From the NCBI GenBank assembly GCA_039197765.1, contig JBCCTX010000059.1, positions 1 to 27,677 on the forward strand: a DNA stretch of 27,677 nucleotides, given 5' to 3'. Shown piece after piece: positions 18,079 through 26,289 of this stretch. Position numbers and translations under genes: made by a program. Source of the DNA: JBCCTX01 sp039197765 (GTDB lineage Bacteria; Bacteroidota; Bacteroidia; J057). Under the pieces are notes generated by a model, which was given only the letters and a program-made list of their open reading frames with translations, was not told where the DNA came from and did not search any database. Numbering within the stretch: the stretch's first letter is position 1; every line of letters begins with the position of its first letter.

Positions 18079-18359
18079 ACACACGATTTATAGGTGAGAA
18101 TTTCCCGCCCCTTCATTGTAACTTTTGGGAAATTAGGGTGAGATACCTTGGAATAGCTTCCCTAATCTCTCAATGTGCAGTAAATATCTGCCAAAACACA
18201 ATTATTTTAATTGCATGTCAAATAATTGAAAAAACAGGAGTTTTTTAGGGCGTCCTAATTGTATATGCCAAAGAGAGATCCATAAGGGGAATATACTGGA
18301 TGGGAGAAAAAGGGAAAAAAAGTCTAAGGGGAGAGGTTGGTATGCAATATGATGATGAT

Positions 18360-19559
18360 TCAATTCTTTTGTACTTCTCCAACGGCATTGAGTTTTTCTT
18401 GGATAAGTTTGTTTTCTGGTTCTAAGGACAGTGCTTGTCTTAAGTAGGATATCCCTTTTTCTCTCTTACCCCAAGCTAAATAGGCTTCTCCTAGAAGGCG
18501 GTAAGCATGAGGAGAATTGGGATAGTTCTCGACGTTCATTTCGAAGTAGGTAACTGCTTTTTCATAATCTTTCTGGCCATACTGAGCTCCAAAACCTAAG
18601 TTCCGAACCAAGCCTTCTGGCGGCAAAAATTTCCCATTCCACTTTTTAGATAAGGCTTCGTAATGCTGTTGTAGGTAATGGGCTTGGCTAAATACGCTGT
18701 CGTGAGGCCTATATCCCTCGAAAATAAAAGACAGACCCTTGTATAGGGCAAGGAGACCTACTGAAGCGTGTGTTTCTCCTTGAAAATAATCATGCTGAAA
18801 CCGTATAAGGCTATCTGGTAGCTGGTTCCTCCATGTCTGAATGGCTTCGATATGCGGGGTGTTGTCAAAGTAAGATTCAGAGCGGTTATCCGCTTCTCCA
18901 AGGTAAATACTTTTCCCCAGTAGTAGCGCTGAATCCTTTCGAGCCTGTACATATTCTACCATCTCTGCATTGTTCCACCAAAAACTAGGATCAATAAGCA
19001 GAAAGGAGGTAAAAGGGGAATTTCCCTTGCTAAAAGCATACCCTGCCAGTAAGCCACCAAAAGAATGCCCCATCAAGATTCGATAAGAAGAGGCTCGATA
19101 TTGGGCTTCGACATGAGGGATAAGTTCTTTTTCTATATAAGATAAGAATGTATCCGCTCCCCCAGAGTTTTCCAAACCTTGAATGGACTCCCCAAACATA
19201 TTCAAGTCAGATTGAGAGGGGGTGAAATCTCGAATTCTATCGGTGTTGAGAATGCCCACAACTAGGGTTTCGGGGAGTTTAAATGGACCCTTGGAGTAGT
19301 GAACAATACCTCCCGCAATATGGAAATATAAGTTGCCATCCAACAAGTATAAGACAGGGTATTTCTCTGTGAGCGTTGTATCAGAATAGGAAGGAGGTAC
19401 ATACACCCAGTATTTTTGTTCTTCCTGAAGGATTTGGGAAAATAGCTGGTGTTGGAATCCTAACGTGATGCTATGCTCGTTTTGGGCGCAAAGCCTACAA
19501 CCCCAATGAAGGAGTAGAAACAGGCAAATGAACATGCGAAACAATGCTATTGGCTTCAT
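18360..19559 (-). CDS. Exported esterase (esterase D/PF00756-like) with TPR C-terminus
   Basis: 399 residues with an N-terminal signal peptide containing LFRMFICLFLLLHWGCRLCAQ; the Cys in it might be a lipoprotein site but the context is weak. Residues about 30-285 form an alpha/beta hydrolase of the esterase D type: YWVYVPPSY, KYPVLYLLDG, nucleophile Ser166 in GHSFGG, and His264 in GETHAS. Members of the family hydrolyse small esters, including siderophore esters and S-formylglutathione; the substrate here is not determinable. Residues about 320-390 carry TPR-like repeats (AVTYFEMNVENYPNSPHAYRLLGEAYLAWGKREKGISYLRQALSLEPEN). It is transcribed toward the methyltransferase gene. Confidence 0.87.
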   Translation of the reverse strand: MKPIALFRMFICLFLLLHWGCRLCAQNEHSITLGFQHQLFSQILQEEQKYWVYVPPSYSDTTLTEKYPVLYLLDGNLYFHIAGGIVHYSKGPFKLPETLVVGILNTDRIRDFTPSQSDLNMFGESIQGLENSGGADTFLSYIEKELIPHVEAQYRASSYRILMGHSFGGLLAGYAFSKGNSPFTSFLLIDPSFWWNNAEMVEYVQARKDSALLLGKSIYLGEADNRSESYFDNTPHIEAIQTWRNQLPDSLIRFQHDYFQGETHASVGLLALYKGLSFIFEGYRPHDSVFSQAHYLQQHYEALSKKWNGKFLPPEGLVRNLGFGAQYGQKDYEKAVTYFEMNVENYPNSPHAYRLLGEAYLAWGKREKGISYLRQALSLEPENKLIQEKLNAVGEVQKN

Positions 19560-20009
19560 ATGAGCGACTTAGGGGTAAATTCCTTACCCTATCCAATCAA
19601 AAAGAATGCCTATAGATAAAGCGCTGATAATGAGATGATTGAGAGTTAATGTGGAAAAATGAGTTTGTGGTAGTCTCATTCTGATACAGGGTGTTGTCCC
19701 AAATTAACACGGCAATGGTATTTGCGGAAGGTCAATTTGGACGATGGTTCCAAAGCCAGGCCTACTGCCTAAATGCTAGGAGTCTTCTAAATTATGTATT
19801 CGGGTTTTTATATTTTTCAAGCCCATTCCTTTGGGGGTTCCATCAGGATCAACTCTTTTTCCATTAGATAAGGGGAGGCGATATATCCATAGGTCCTAGC
19901 CCCCTGAATCCAGGGATAAGACTTTTTCCCACTTTTCAGCCAGCCCACACAGAGTATGTATAAGGAGCAGGAAGGTAAATAGCCCCATAACTTTGTGTAA
20001 TTTAGCCTC
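19560..20009. other. Intergenic stretch between divergent esterase and kinase genes
   Basis: No gene is supported in this 450-bp stretch. A minus-strand open frame of about 65 codons (19817-20011) begins MRLNYTKLWGYLPS, has one hydrophobic stretch, and starts on bases overlapping the kinase ATG. It shows no recognised domain and could be a remnant or chance. GTGTT (19691-19695) and AACAC (19706-19710) form a short inverted repeat of unknown meaning. Confidence 0.4.
19988..19995 (+). promoter_or_regulatory. Possible -7 promoter element for the kinase pair
   Basis: TAACTTTG matches the Bacteroidota -7 consensus TAnnTTTG exactly, 14 bp before the kinase ATG. Transcription would then begin only a few bases before the start codon, giving a nearly leaderless message. 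No TTTG is present at the -33 position, so confidence is low. Confidence 0.35.
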
Positions 20010-20789
20010 ATGATTAAGGAATCCATACGTACCTTGGATGTAACCCGCTACCTCGTTCCTTTACGCGAAGGGGGATCTCTCCCAGCAATTGTTGAAGGAC
20101 AGGATGGGTACATGTACGTGCTTAAATTTCGCGGAGCTGGGCAGGGAGTAAAGGCCCTCATTGCAGAACTCATTGGAGGAGAATTAGCGAGAGCCCTGGA
20201 GCTTAACGTCCCAGAATTGGTATTCATGAACCTGGAAGAAGGCTTTGCCAAAACGGAGGCAGATGAGGAAATCCAGGATTTGTTGAAATTCAGTGTAGGG
20301 CTTAATTTGGGGATGTCCTTCCTCTCTACGGCTCTTACCTACGATCCGGTAGCTTCGGTCGCGGATTCATTCACCGCCTCTGTTGTCGTCTTGCTAGACA
20401 GCCTATTGACCAACATTGATCGTACCCATCGAAATACAAACCTACTCAATTGGAATAAGGAACTGTGGCTCATAGATCATGGCGCAAGCTTGTATTTTCA
20501 CCACGCGATGAATAATTGGGAGGAACATGCGCAAAGGGGATTCCCTATGATAAAAGACCATGTCTTATTGGAACGAGCAACTCAATTGGATGAGGCTGCT
20601 AGCTTTATCTGGGAAAAACTATCTGATCCTTTGCTAGATACGCTTATTTCCTGGATTCCTGATGATTGGTTAGTCGAGGAAGGAAGTGCATTAAGCCCTG
20701 AAGAAAGAAGGAAAATCTACACACAATTTATCAAAATTAGACTTTCCCGACTGGAATTTCTCAAAAAAGAAGCCCAAGATGCCAGATAA
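20010..20789 (+). CDS. HipA-like kinase (HipA_2 type)
   Basis: 259 residues, much shorter than classical HipA (about 440), with kinase signatures kept. Lys39 in YVLKFRG resembles the ATP-binding lysine, followed by GAGQGVKALIAELIGGELARAL. NIDRTHRNTNLL gives a catalytic Asp137 and Asn142, and LIDHGAS gives metal-binding Asp156, the equivalent of the HipA DRHxKN and downstream Asp motifs. It therefore looks catalytically competent. No HTH protein like HipB lies next to it, so it is not a standard HipAB toxin-antitoxin pair. Instead it overlaps by 11 bp with a DUF3037 gene. The substrate is unknown; HipA phosphorylates glutamyl-tRNA synthetase, but that cannot be transferred to this short form. 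Confidence 0.82.
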   Translation: MIKESIRTLDVTRYLVPLREGGSLPAIVEGQDGYMYVLKFRGAGQGVKALIAELIGGELARALELNVPELVFMNLEEGFAKTEADEEIQDLLKFSVGLNLGMSFLSTALTYDPVASVADSFTASVVVLLDSLLTNIDRTHRNTNLLNWNKELWLIDHGASLYFHHAMNNWEEHAQRGFPMIKDHVLLERATQLDEAASFIWEKLSDPLLDTLISWIPDDWLVEEGSALSPEERRKIYTQFIKIRLSRLEFLKKEAQDAR

Positions 20790-21162
20790 GTACCTATATG
20801 AGTACGCTTCTATACGGGTAGTTCCCAAAGTAGAGCGGGAAGAGTTTCTAAACGTAGGAGTCATTCTTTTTTGTAAAAAAAGGGACTATCTAGCGATGAA
20901 ATACCAAATTAATTCCAAAAGGCTAGGTATTTTCTCGCCAGGATTAGATGTGGCAGAATTGAAAAACTACCTACAGGTCTGGGACCTAATTTGTAAAGGC
21001 GATCCCCAGGGAGGGAAAATTGCATTACTAAATGGAGCAAGTCGATTTCGCTGGCTTACCGCAGCAAAGAGTGCCATTTTACAATGTTCTAATGTGCACC
21101 CAGGCAACTGCGAAAATCCAGATAAGGTATTGGATAGGTTATTTGACGCATATGTATTATAG
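20779..21162 (+). CDS. DUF3037 protein, partner of the HipA-like kinase
   Basis: 127 residues. YEYASIRVVPKVEREEFLNVGVILFCKKRDYL is the characteristic start of DUF3037, and the rest (LFSPGLDV-type segment, about 90 residues of helices, CENPDKVLDRLFDAYVL) fits the family's length. The start codon lies inside the kinase gene in another frame, giving an 11-bp overlap and probable translational coupling. DUF3037 has no assigned function. The recurring genomic pairing of HipA_2-type kinases with DUF3037, as I recall it, suggests a regulator, inhibitor or substrate of the kinase (inference). Convergent with the AraC gene; the 64-bp gap holds nothing notable. Confidence 0.85.
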   Translation: MPDKYLYEYASIRVVPKVEREEFLNVGVILFCKKRDYLAMKYQINSKRLGIFSPGLDVAELKNYLQVWDLICKGDPQGGKIALLNGASRFRWLTAAKSAILQCSNVHPGNCENPDKVLDRLFDAYVL

Positions 21163-21226
21163 GTAATTTTAGCGTTTTACCAGTATACCACTTTTCTAGG
21201 CCCTCATTGTTAATGCTCCAACATTC

Positions 21227-22072
21227 CTACACGTACTCTTCCCGAAATTCCCGGGGAGGTTTGCCCATGATCGCTTTGAACTTCCGGTTGAAGTAGGAGA
21301 TGTTATTGTATCCACATTCATAGCAAACGGCTGTAATACTCATATCAGTCATCATCAAGAGCTTACTCGCTTCATTGATGCGTATCTCGTTTACAATTTC
21401 TGTAAAGGTCTTCTGTGTGTGTTTCTTGATAAACTTAAAAAATGCTGCTTCTGTCAGGTTGATTTGATCTGCTACCTCCTTAATTCGCATATCACTGTTG
21501 TAGTTTGACAGAATGTAGTCATATACCAGCTTCAATCTGTCCAAGTGGGTGGCGTCGAGAGAAAGCGAGTATTCTTCGGAGCATATAGGTTGAATATCTT
21601 GTGCTTCTGCTAAACAATGAACCAGTTCGAACAAATAAATCATTTGCAGAAAGCCTTCTGAGTTCATAAGTTTCCGTATAATCAAGCGAGCTTCTTGTTG
21701 GGTAATGTCTCCAAAAAAAAGCCCCCTTTTAGAATTTTGTAGTAAGTTTCGCACGTTTCTCAGTTCGGGTTTTTCCAGAAAATTCTTCCCCCAAAAATCC
21801 TCCGTCATTTGAATAACTACTTGCTCACAAGCTACTTGGGTAGTAAATCCATGTGGGAGATTTGGCCCAAACATCACGAGATCCCCTTGTGCGTAATCCG
21901 AGATTTGGTTTCCAACAAAGCGCTTGCCATGGCTCCGAATCGAAAAACAAATCTCTATTTCTGGGTGGTAATGCCAGGCCTTTCTCAATAGGGGACGACT
22001 AAGCCTCGAAACGACCTTTGCAGTGAACGATCGCTGGGAAGGTTCGACGATTTTTTCGTATTCGGGCTTCAT
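21227..22072 (-). CDS. AraC-family regulator with cupin sensor domain
   Basis: 281 residues. Residues about 25-110 form a cupin-like AraC_binding domain (HYHPEIEICFSIRSHGKRFVGNQISDYAQGDLVMFGPNLPHGF). Residues about 180-281 form the DNA-binding domain with two HTH motifs: IKEVADQINLTEAAFFKFIKKHTQKTFTEIVNEIRINEA, then DMSITAVCYECGYNNISYFNRKFKAIMGKPPREF. It is cytoplasmic. It is divergent from the TonB-dependent receptor gene across a 169-bp gap that carries two 13-bp direct repeats at 21-bp period, so it most likely controls that receptor and the downstream hydrolase-symporter genes in response to a small sugar-like ligand. Autoregulation is possible from the same site. Confidence 0.9.
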   Translation of the reverse strand: MKPEYEKIVEPSQRSFTAKVVSRLSRPLLRKAWHYHPEIEICFSIRSHGKRFVGNQISDYAQGDLVMFGPNLPHGFTTQVACEQVVIQMTEDFWGKNFLEKPELRNVRNLLQNSKRGLFFGDITQQEARLIIRKLMNSEGFLQMIYLFELVHCLAEAQDIQPICSEEYSLSLDATHLDRLKLVYDYILSNYNSDMRIKEVADQINLTEAAFFKFIKKHTQKTFTEIVNEIRINEASKLLMMTDMSITAVCYECGYNNISYFNRKFKAIMGKPPREFREEYV

Positions 22073-22117
22073 CTATGAACTATTATAGCATTATTTCTCT
22101 ATAAATATACATAAAAT

Positions 22118-22151
22118 TATAGAATAGTATCAGTCATGTATAGAATGCTAT
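22118..22151. promoter_or_regulatory. Candidate AraC binding site: two 13-bp direct repeats 21 bp apart
   Basis: TATAGAATAGTAT (22118-22130) and TATAGAATGCTAT (22139-22151) agree at 11 of 13 positions and start exactly 21 bp apart. ATAGCATT at 22085-22092 is the inverse of AATGCTAT at 22144-22151. The site is in the shared promoter of a divergent AraC gene and a TonB-receptor gene. Direct half-sites at two helical turns are the standard AraC arrangement; the binding protein is inferred from position. Confidence 0.6.
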
Positions 22152-22241
22152 TTTCCTATTTGCTGAATCATTCGGTATTTGAAAATAGTTTCGGAAACTA
22201 CTCGCATTATTTATCATTTCTTATTAACCAAAGGACTATTT

Positions 22242-24833
22242 ATGAAAAGGTTATACTCGTATTTCCAATTCGCATGGTGCCTATTACTTTGTTCCTTTGT
22301 GGGAATTTCCACATATGGGCAGGGGACTATTTCTGGTACCGTCAAAGATGTTGATGGCGAGCCCCTTATTGGGGCGACTGTATTACTTACAGGAACTTCT
22401 AGTGGAGCGTTAACCGATTTAGAGGGTAACTACAGCGTTTCAGCCCCAGCAGGGGAGCAATCGATTACGGTTTCCTACACAGGCTACTCTCCCCAAACTG
22501 CAGTTGTTTCAGTTTCGGATGGAGGAACGTATACGCAGGACTTTACCTTGCCTACAGATAATTTGTCTCTGGACGAAGTAGTTGTAACAGCAACTTTTGG
22601 GAGCCGATCTCAGAAAGAATCCCCCCTTTCCATGACCTTTATTAAAGGTAGAGAGTTGGAAAGACTTGCTGCTAATTCACAGGCGGATATCCTGAGGACC
22701 ATTCCTGGGGTTACTGCTGAAGGAGGAGGTGGAGAGGTGGCGAGTAACGTATTTATTCGGGGCATGCCCTCTGGTGGCCAATACCAATTTACTCCCCTCC
22801 AGGTAGATGGATTACCTGTATTGAGCACGTTTGGCCTTAACTCTTCGGCCCATGATGTTTATTTTCGCAATGACATCGGCCTGAGAAGTCTGGAATTCGT
22901 GCGAGGAGGGGCATCGACCTTGTTTGGAGCAGGCTCTGTCGCAGGGATTATCAACTATACCAGTGTGACGGGAGGCCCTATCCAGAAAAACCGAATTCAA
23001 CTCGAATTTGCAGAAGGAGGCCGAGCGCGTTTTGACTTCTTGACTTCTGGGGAAATTGCAGAAAATACATACTATGCCGTATCAGGCTTTTATCGGTACG
23101 ATGAGGGGCCCCTTGAATCAGGCTTAGCTACGCGCGGATACCAGATTCGTGCAAACCTCAAAAAGGTATTTAATGAAGGAAAGAGTTCCTTTGTTGTTTC
23201 AGGGCAGATGATAGATGATAAAGTACAGTTTTATCTTCCCTATCCTTTGCTTAACAATGGCGGTGATAGAGAGCGGCCAGAAGGGAATGACGGGGAGACT
23301 GTATTTACGATGCTTACAGGCCAGGCGAGAGATTTTGCCTTTGATACTCCTAATGGTAGATTCAAAAGCCCAATTGAGGATGGAGTTACGACCAAAGGAG
23401 GTTACATAAAGGCTGATTTGAACCACAGTTTTGCTGGGGATTGGAAGCTCACCTCTAAGGTTAAAGCTGCACAGTATGATCATGCCTTCAATCTATTCCT
23501 CGATGGAGATGGCGTTCATAATACCCCAGAATCACAGGCAAGCTATTTATCAGATAGAGGCTTACCTACTGATGCAACCTTTACTTATGTTGATACGGGA
23601 AGAGAACTCGCTGGAAGCGATTTACTGTTTGAAAACCGTGTGCTAGATCGAGATCGTCCCATGGAGGAATTAGTAGGAGAGGTAAATCTGACCAAGTCTT
23701 TCAACGGACACAATATTACCTTAGGTACATTTCTGGCCAACACCAAAGCAGAAGACAACAACTGGATCTGGAATTATGTAGGGGACTTTAGCAATGCACC
23801 AAGGATGGTGGGAATTACCTATACAGACAGTCTAGGGAATCCACAGACTTTCTCAACCGATGGCTTTATCAGTGGCAATCAAACCGCAAACAGGGAACAC
23901 TCAAGTGTCAAGACTGCGGTATACCTTGCTGATGAATACAAAGGAGAGAAATTCAATTTTGACATAGGTCTAAGATGGGAGCGCGCAAGGGGACTGATAA
24001 CGAGGGAAACAGGAGTAGGGTCTAATACCTTCCAAAAAGGAGAAGTTTCGACTACCGGATTCGCAGTTGCCTTAGCGGGTTTATACAAACTTAGTTCAGC
24101 TACCAACCTTTATGCAAATGCTTCAAGGGGATACTTTTTCCCTGAATTGAGAGGAGTAAGATTTGCCTCTCCTGGAGTTCCCCAGAGCTATGAAGCAGAG
24201 GGAATTAACCAAGGAGAATTGGGAATCAAATATAACCAAGGGGACTTGGCACTCACGGGAGCAGTATTTCTCGTGGCATTGAATGATAGAAGAAGTGTAG
24301 ACTTTATCAACGATGGTCAAGGAGGCGTCATTGAAGAGGTAAGTGTGCAAAGTACCCGAACTTTTGGAGTAGAGGCAAATGCTACCTATCGCCTGGTAAC
24401 CGGCTTAGATCTGTATGGAAATATTACGCTACAGGACCATGAAATAACCAAGTTTGAAGGGAATGAAAGCTTGGAGGGAAATGAATTGCGCAGGCAACCC
24501 AATGTCATGGGTTTAGTTGGCCTAGCGTTTGATGGGGGAGGATTTGATTTCAACCTCTCCAGCAATTTCTTGGGAAGTAAATTTGCCAATGATGCCAATA
24601 CGGTAGAATTGGATGGATTTAATATAGTTCGCGCTTCAGCGGGATATAGTATCGATTTAGGTGAGGCTCAAAGTTTGCGTTTGGGTATCTCCGTATTCAA
24701 TCTATTTGATTCAGCAGGGGTGACAGAGGGATCTCCTCGACAGGGCAACGCCCAAATTGGGGGAGGAGAGTTTTTTGTCGGAAGACCTATCCTACCTAGA
24801 AGGGTCTTCTTCCGTGCGACATTTGATTTCTGA
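22242..24833 (+). CDS. TonB-dependent outer-membrane receptor
   Basis: 863 residues from the ATG at 22242, which begins a signal peptide (MKRLYSYFQFAWCLLLCSFVGISTYGQ); a TTG further upstream is in frame but puts residues before it. A carboxypeptidase-regulatory-like domain (GTISGTVKDVDGEPLIGATV) is followed by a TonB-box-like DEVVVTA, a plug domain (ILRTIPGV, NVFIRGMPSGG, LEFVRGGASTLFGAGSVAGIINY) and a 22-strand-type barrel ending in FRATFDF. It takes up a ligand across the outer membrane using TonB/ExbBD energy. No SusD gene lies downstream, and it lacks the length of SusC proteins, so it is probably not a SusCD glycan pump. It is first in a unit with the glycosidase and symporter, which suggests a glycoside-type ligand. 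Confidence 0.93.
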   Translation: MKRLYSYFQFAWCLLLCSFVGISTYGQGTISGTVKDVDGEPLIGATVLLTGTSSGALTDLEGNYSVSAPAGEQSITVSYTGYSPQTAVVSVSDGGTYTQDFTLPTDNLSLDEVVVTATFGSRSQKESPLSMTFIKGRELERLAANSQADILRTIPGVTAEGGGGEVASNVFIRGMPSGGQYQFTPLQVDGLPVLSTFGLNSSAHDVYFRNDIGLRSLEFVRGGASTLFGAGSVAGIINYTSVTGGPIQKNRIQLEFAEGGRARFDFLTSGEIAENTYYAVSGFYRYDEGPLESGLATRGYQIRANLKKVFNEGKSSFVVSGQMIDDKVQFYLPYPLLNNGGDRERPEGNDGETVFTMLTGQARDFAFDTPNGRFKSPIEDGVTTKGGYIKADLNHSFAGDWKLTSKVKAAQYDHAFNLFLDGDGVHNTPESQASYLSDRGLPTDATFTYVDTGRELAGSDLLFENRVLDRDRPMEELVGEVNLTKSFNGHNITLGTFLANTKAEDNNWIWNYVGDFSNAPRMVGITYTDSLGNPQTFSTDGFISGNQTANREHSSVKTAVYLADEYKGEKFNFDIGLRWERARGLITRETGVGSNTFQKGEVSTTGFAVALAGLYKLSSATNLYANASRGYFFPELRGVRFASPGVPQSYEAEGINQGELGIKYNQGDLALTGAVFLVALNDRRSVDFINDGQGGVIEEVSVQSTRTFGVEANATYRLVTGLDLYGNITLQDHEITKFEGNESLEGNELRRQPNVMGLVGLAFDGGGFDFNLSSNFLGSKFANDANTVELDGFNIVRASAGYSIDLGEAQSLRLGISVFNLFDSAGVTEGSPRQGNAQIGGGEFFVGRPILPRRVFFRATFDF

Positions 24834-24848
24834 TAGTAGTTTACGAAG

Positions 24849-24880
24849 GGGGAGAATAATTCCTTTATTCTCCCCTTATT
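24849..24880 (+). terminator. Hairpin terminator after the TonB receptor gene
   Basis: GGGGAGAATAA (24849-24859) pairs perfectly over 11 bp with TTATTCTCCCC (24865-24875) around a 5-base loop, followed by T-rich sequence. It starts 16 bp after the receptor stop codon. It could reduce but not abolish transcription into the downstream glycosidase and symporter genes, or those genes may have their own promoter. Confidence 0.75.
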
Positions 24881-24936
24881 ATTGGTTGCTGGGGAACCAA
24901 AGGATTATCTGACAAGGTTTGGGAAGTATCCTTCCT

Positions 24937-26289
24937 ATGGATAATTTCCCACCAAGAATTCATGAGATTAACCAAAGAAAGAATTTGGAAAAATTGTTAG
25001 CACCTGCCCATAAAATCCTCAACCTGAATTGGAAAGATGGATTTACCATTCCCACCAGTAAATTGTACCCCTTTCAATGGAATTGGGATTCAGGATTTAT
25101 TAGCTTGGGGCACTATTACCAAAATCCTGTATATGCTATGCAGGAACTAGAATCCCTGTTTTCAGGTCAGTGGGAAAATGGCTTACTGCCGCATATTATA
25201 TTCCACAGTGAAACGGAAGATACCTATTTCCCTAATTTTGATTTTTGGGAATCACAAGTGAATCCAGGTGCACCAGAGTTTCCCAAATCCTCCGGGATTA
25301 CCCAACCTGCGGTTCACGGATTTATTTTGGAAAATTTGTTGAACAAAGGGGGCGGAGAGGACCTAAGAGATTTTGCAACCTATATTTTCCCCAAAATCCT
25401 TCATTATCATCGCTTTTTGTATACGTATCGAGACCCGTTCAAAGAGGGACTGATGTTTATTTACCATCCCTGGGAGTCAGGAAGAGACAATTCTCCTCTA
25501 TGGGATGAATCCCTCGAAAGGATAGACCTAAGTCAATTGGAAATGCCTACATACCAAAGGCAGGATATACACATAGCAGACCCTTCGGAGCGGCCTACCT
25601 CAGAACAGTATGACCGATATGTCTTTCTACTCCTATTAGGTAAAAAGTACCTATATGAAGGACAAGAAATTGCTAAAGAGAGTCCTGTGGCTATTCAGGA
25701 TGATCTCATGAACGCGATCCTTATAAAGTCTAATGAAAGCCTCCTGAGTATTGCAAAGTACTTGAAACTGGATACAGGCGAATTGAGAGAATGGCAACAG
25801 CAGAGTACCCGAAGTTTCAACCAAAAACTTTGGTGTCCAGAACTTCAACTGTATACCCCATATGATCTTAGAGTTGAGAAACAAATCAAACACAAAGAAA
25901 TAGGAGGTGTCATGCCGCTGTTTGCTGGTATTCCTTCTCAAAAACAAGCCGAAGGAATCGATACATACTTAAGAGAATTACACAGTCGCGACTACTACCT
26001 TTGTCCCAGTTTTGACGTGGATAGTGCCTTGTTCGATTCTAAACGCTATTGGAGAGGTCCCGTATGGCCCCATATGAATTGGATGATTTATCACGGGTTA
26101 AAAGGCTATGGTTTCTCCGATACAGCAAATATTCTTAAATTAGATACTCTAGAAATCGTCGAAAAGTTCGGCTTTTTTGAGTATTTCGAGCCTCAAAAGG
26201 CTGTTGCTCAAACCCTCAGCAAAGGCTATGGAGGAGACAACTTTTCCTGGACAGCTTCTTCGATAATTGATCTAATCCACAACCCATGA
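24937..26289 (+). CDS. MGH1/GH63-like glycoside hydrolase
   Basis: 450 residues from the ATG at 24937; a TTG 18 bases upstream is in frame but weaker. There is no signal peptide, so it is cytoplasmic. An (alpha/alpha)6-barrel glycosidase pattern is seen: FQWNWDSGFISLGHYY, SGITQPAVHGFIL, then HPWESGRDNSPLWD with Asp184 in the position of the general acid of GH63/MGH1 enzymes, GGVMPLFAGIPS, GPVWPHMNWMIYHGLKGYGF and YFEPQKAVAQ near the C-terminus with Glu415/Glu418 as base candidates. Relatives hydrolyse mannosylglycerate, glucosylglycerate or alpha-glucosides; the substrate is not determinable here. Its stop codon overlaps the start of the symporter gene (ATGA), so the two are translationally coupled. 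Confidence 0.85.
   Translation: MDNFPPRIHEINQRKNLEKLLAPAHKILNLNWKDGFTIPTSKLYPFQWNWDSGFISLGHYYQNPVYAMQELESLFSGQWENGLLPHIIFHSETEDTYFPNFDFWESQVNPGAPEFPKSSGITQPAVHGFILENLLNKGGGEDLRDFATYIFPKILHYHRFLYTYRDPFKEGLMFIYHPWESGRDNSPLWDESLERIDLSQLEMPTYQRQDIHIADPSERPTSEQYDRYVFLLLLGKKYLYEGQEIAKESPVAIQDDLMNAILIKSNESLLSIAKYLKLDTGELREWQQQSTRSFNQKLWCPELQLYTPYDLRVEKQIKHKEIGGVMPLFAGIPSQKQAEGIDTYLRELHSRDYYLCPSFDVDSALFDSKRYWRGPVWPHMNWMIYHGLKGYGFSDTANILKLDTLEIVEKFGFFEYFEPQKAVAQTLSKGYGGDNFSWTASSIIDLIHNP

Noticed and set aside
19817..20011. Small membrane protein gene on the minus strand
   Set aside because: About 65 codons with no recognised domain; its start overlaps the kinase start on the other strand. Kept only as a note in the intergenic entry.
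20010..21162. Classical HipAB toxin-antitoxin module
   Set aside because: The kinase is about 180 residues shorter than HipA, the partner is DUF3037 and is downstream, and no HTH antitoxin is present.
22159..22191. Full -33/-7 promoter for the TonB receptor
   Set aside because: TTTG and TAGTTTCG are present but the spacing is about 23 bp and the second box has a mismatch.
22179..22241. N-terminal extension of the TonB receptor from a TTG start
   Set aside because: It adds 21 residues in front of a complete signal peptide; ATG at 22242 is the better start.
22242..24833. SusC of a SusCD polysaccharide utilisation locus
   Set aside because: No SusD follows, and the receptor is shorter than typical SusC proteins; it was called a general TonB-dependent receptor.
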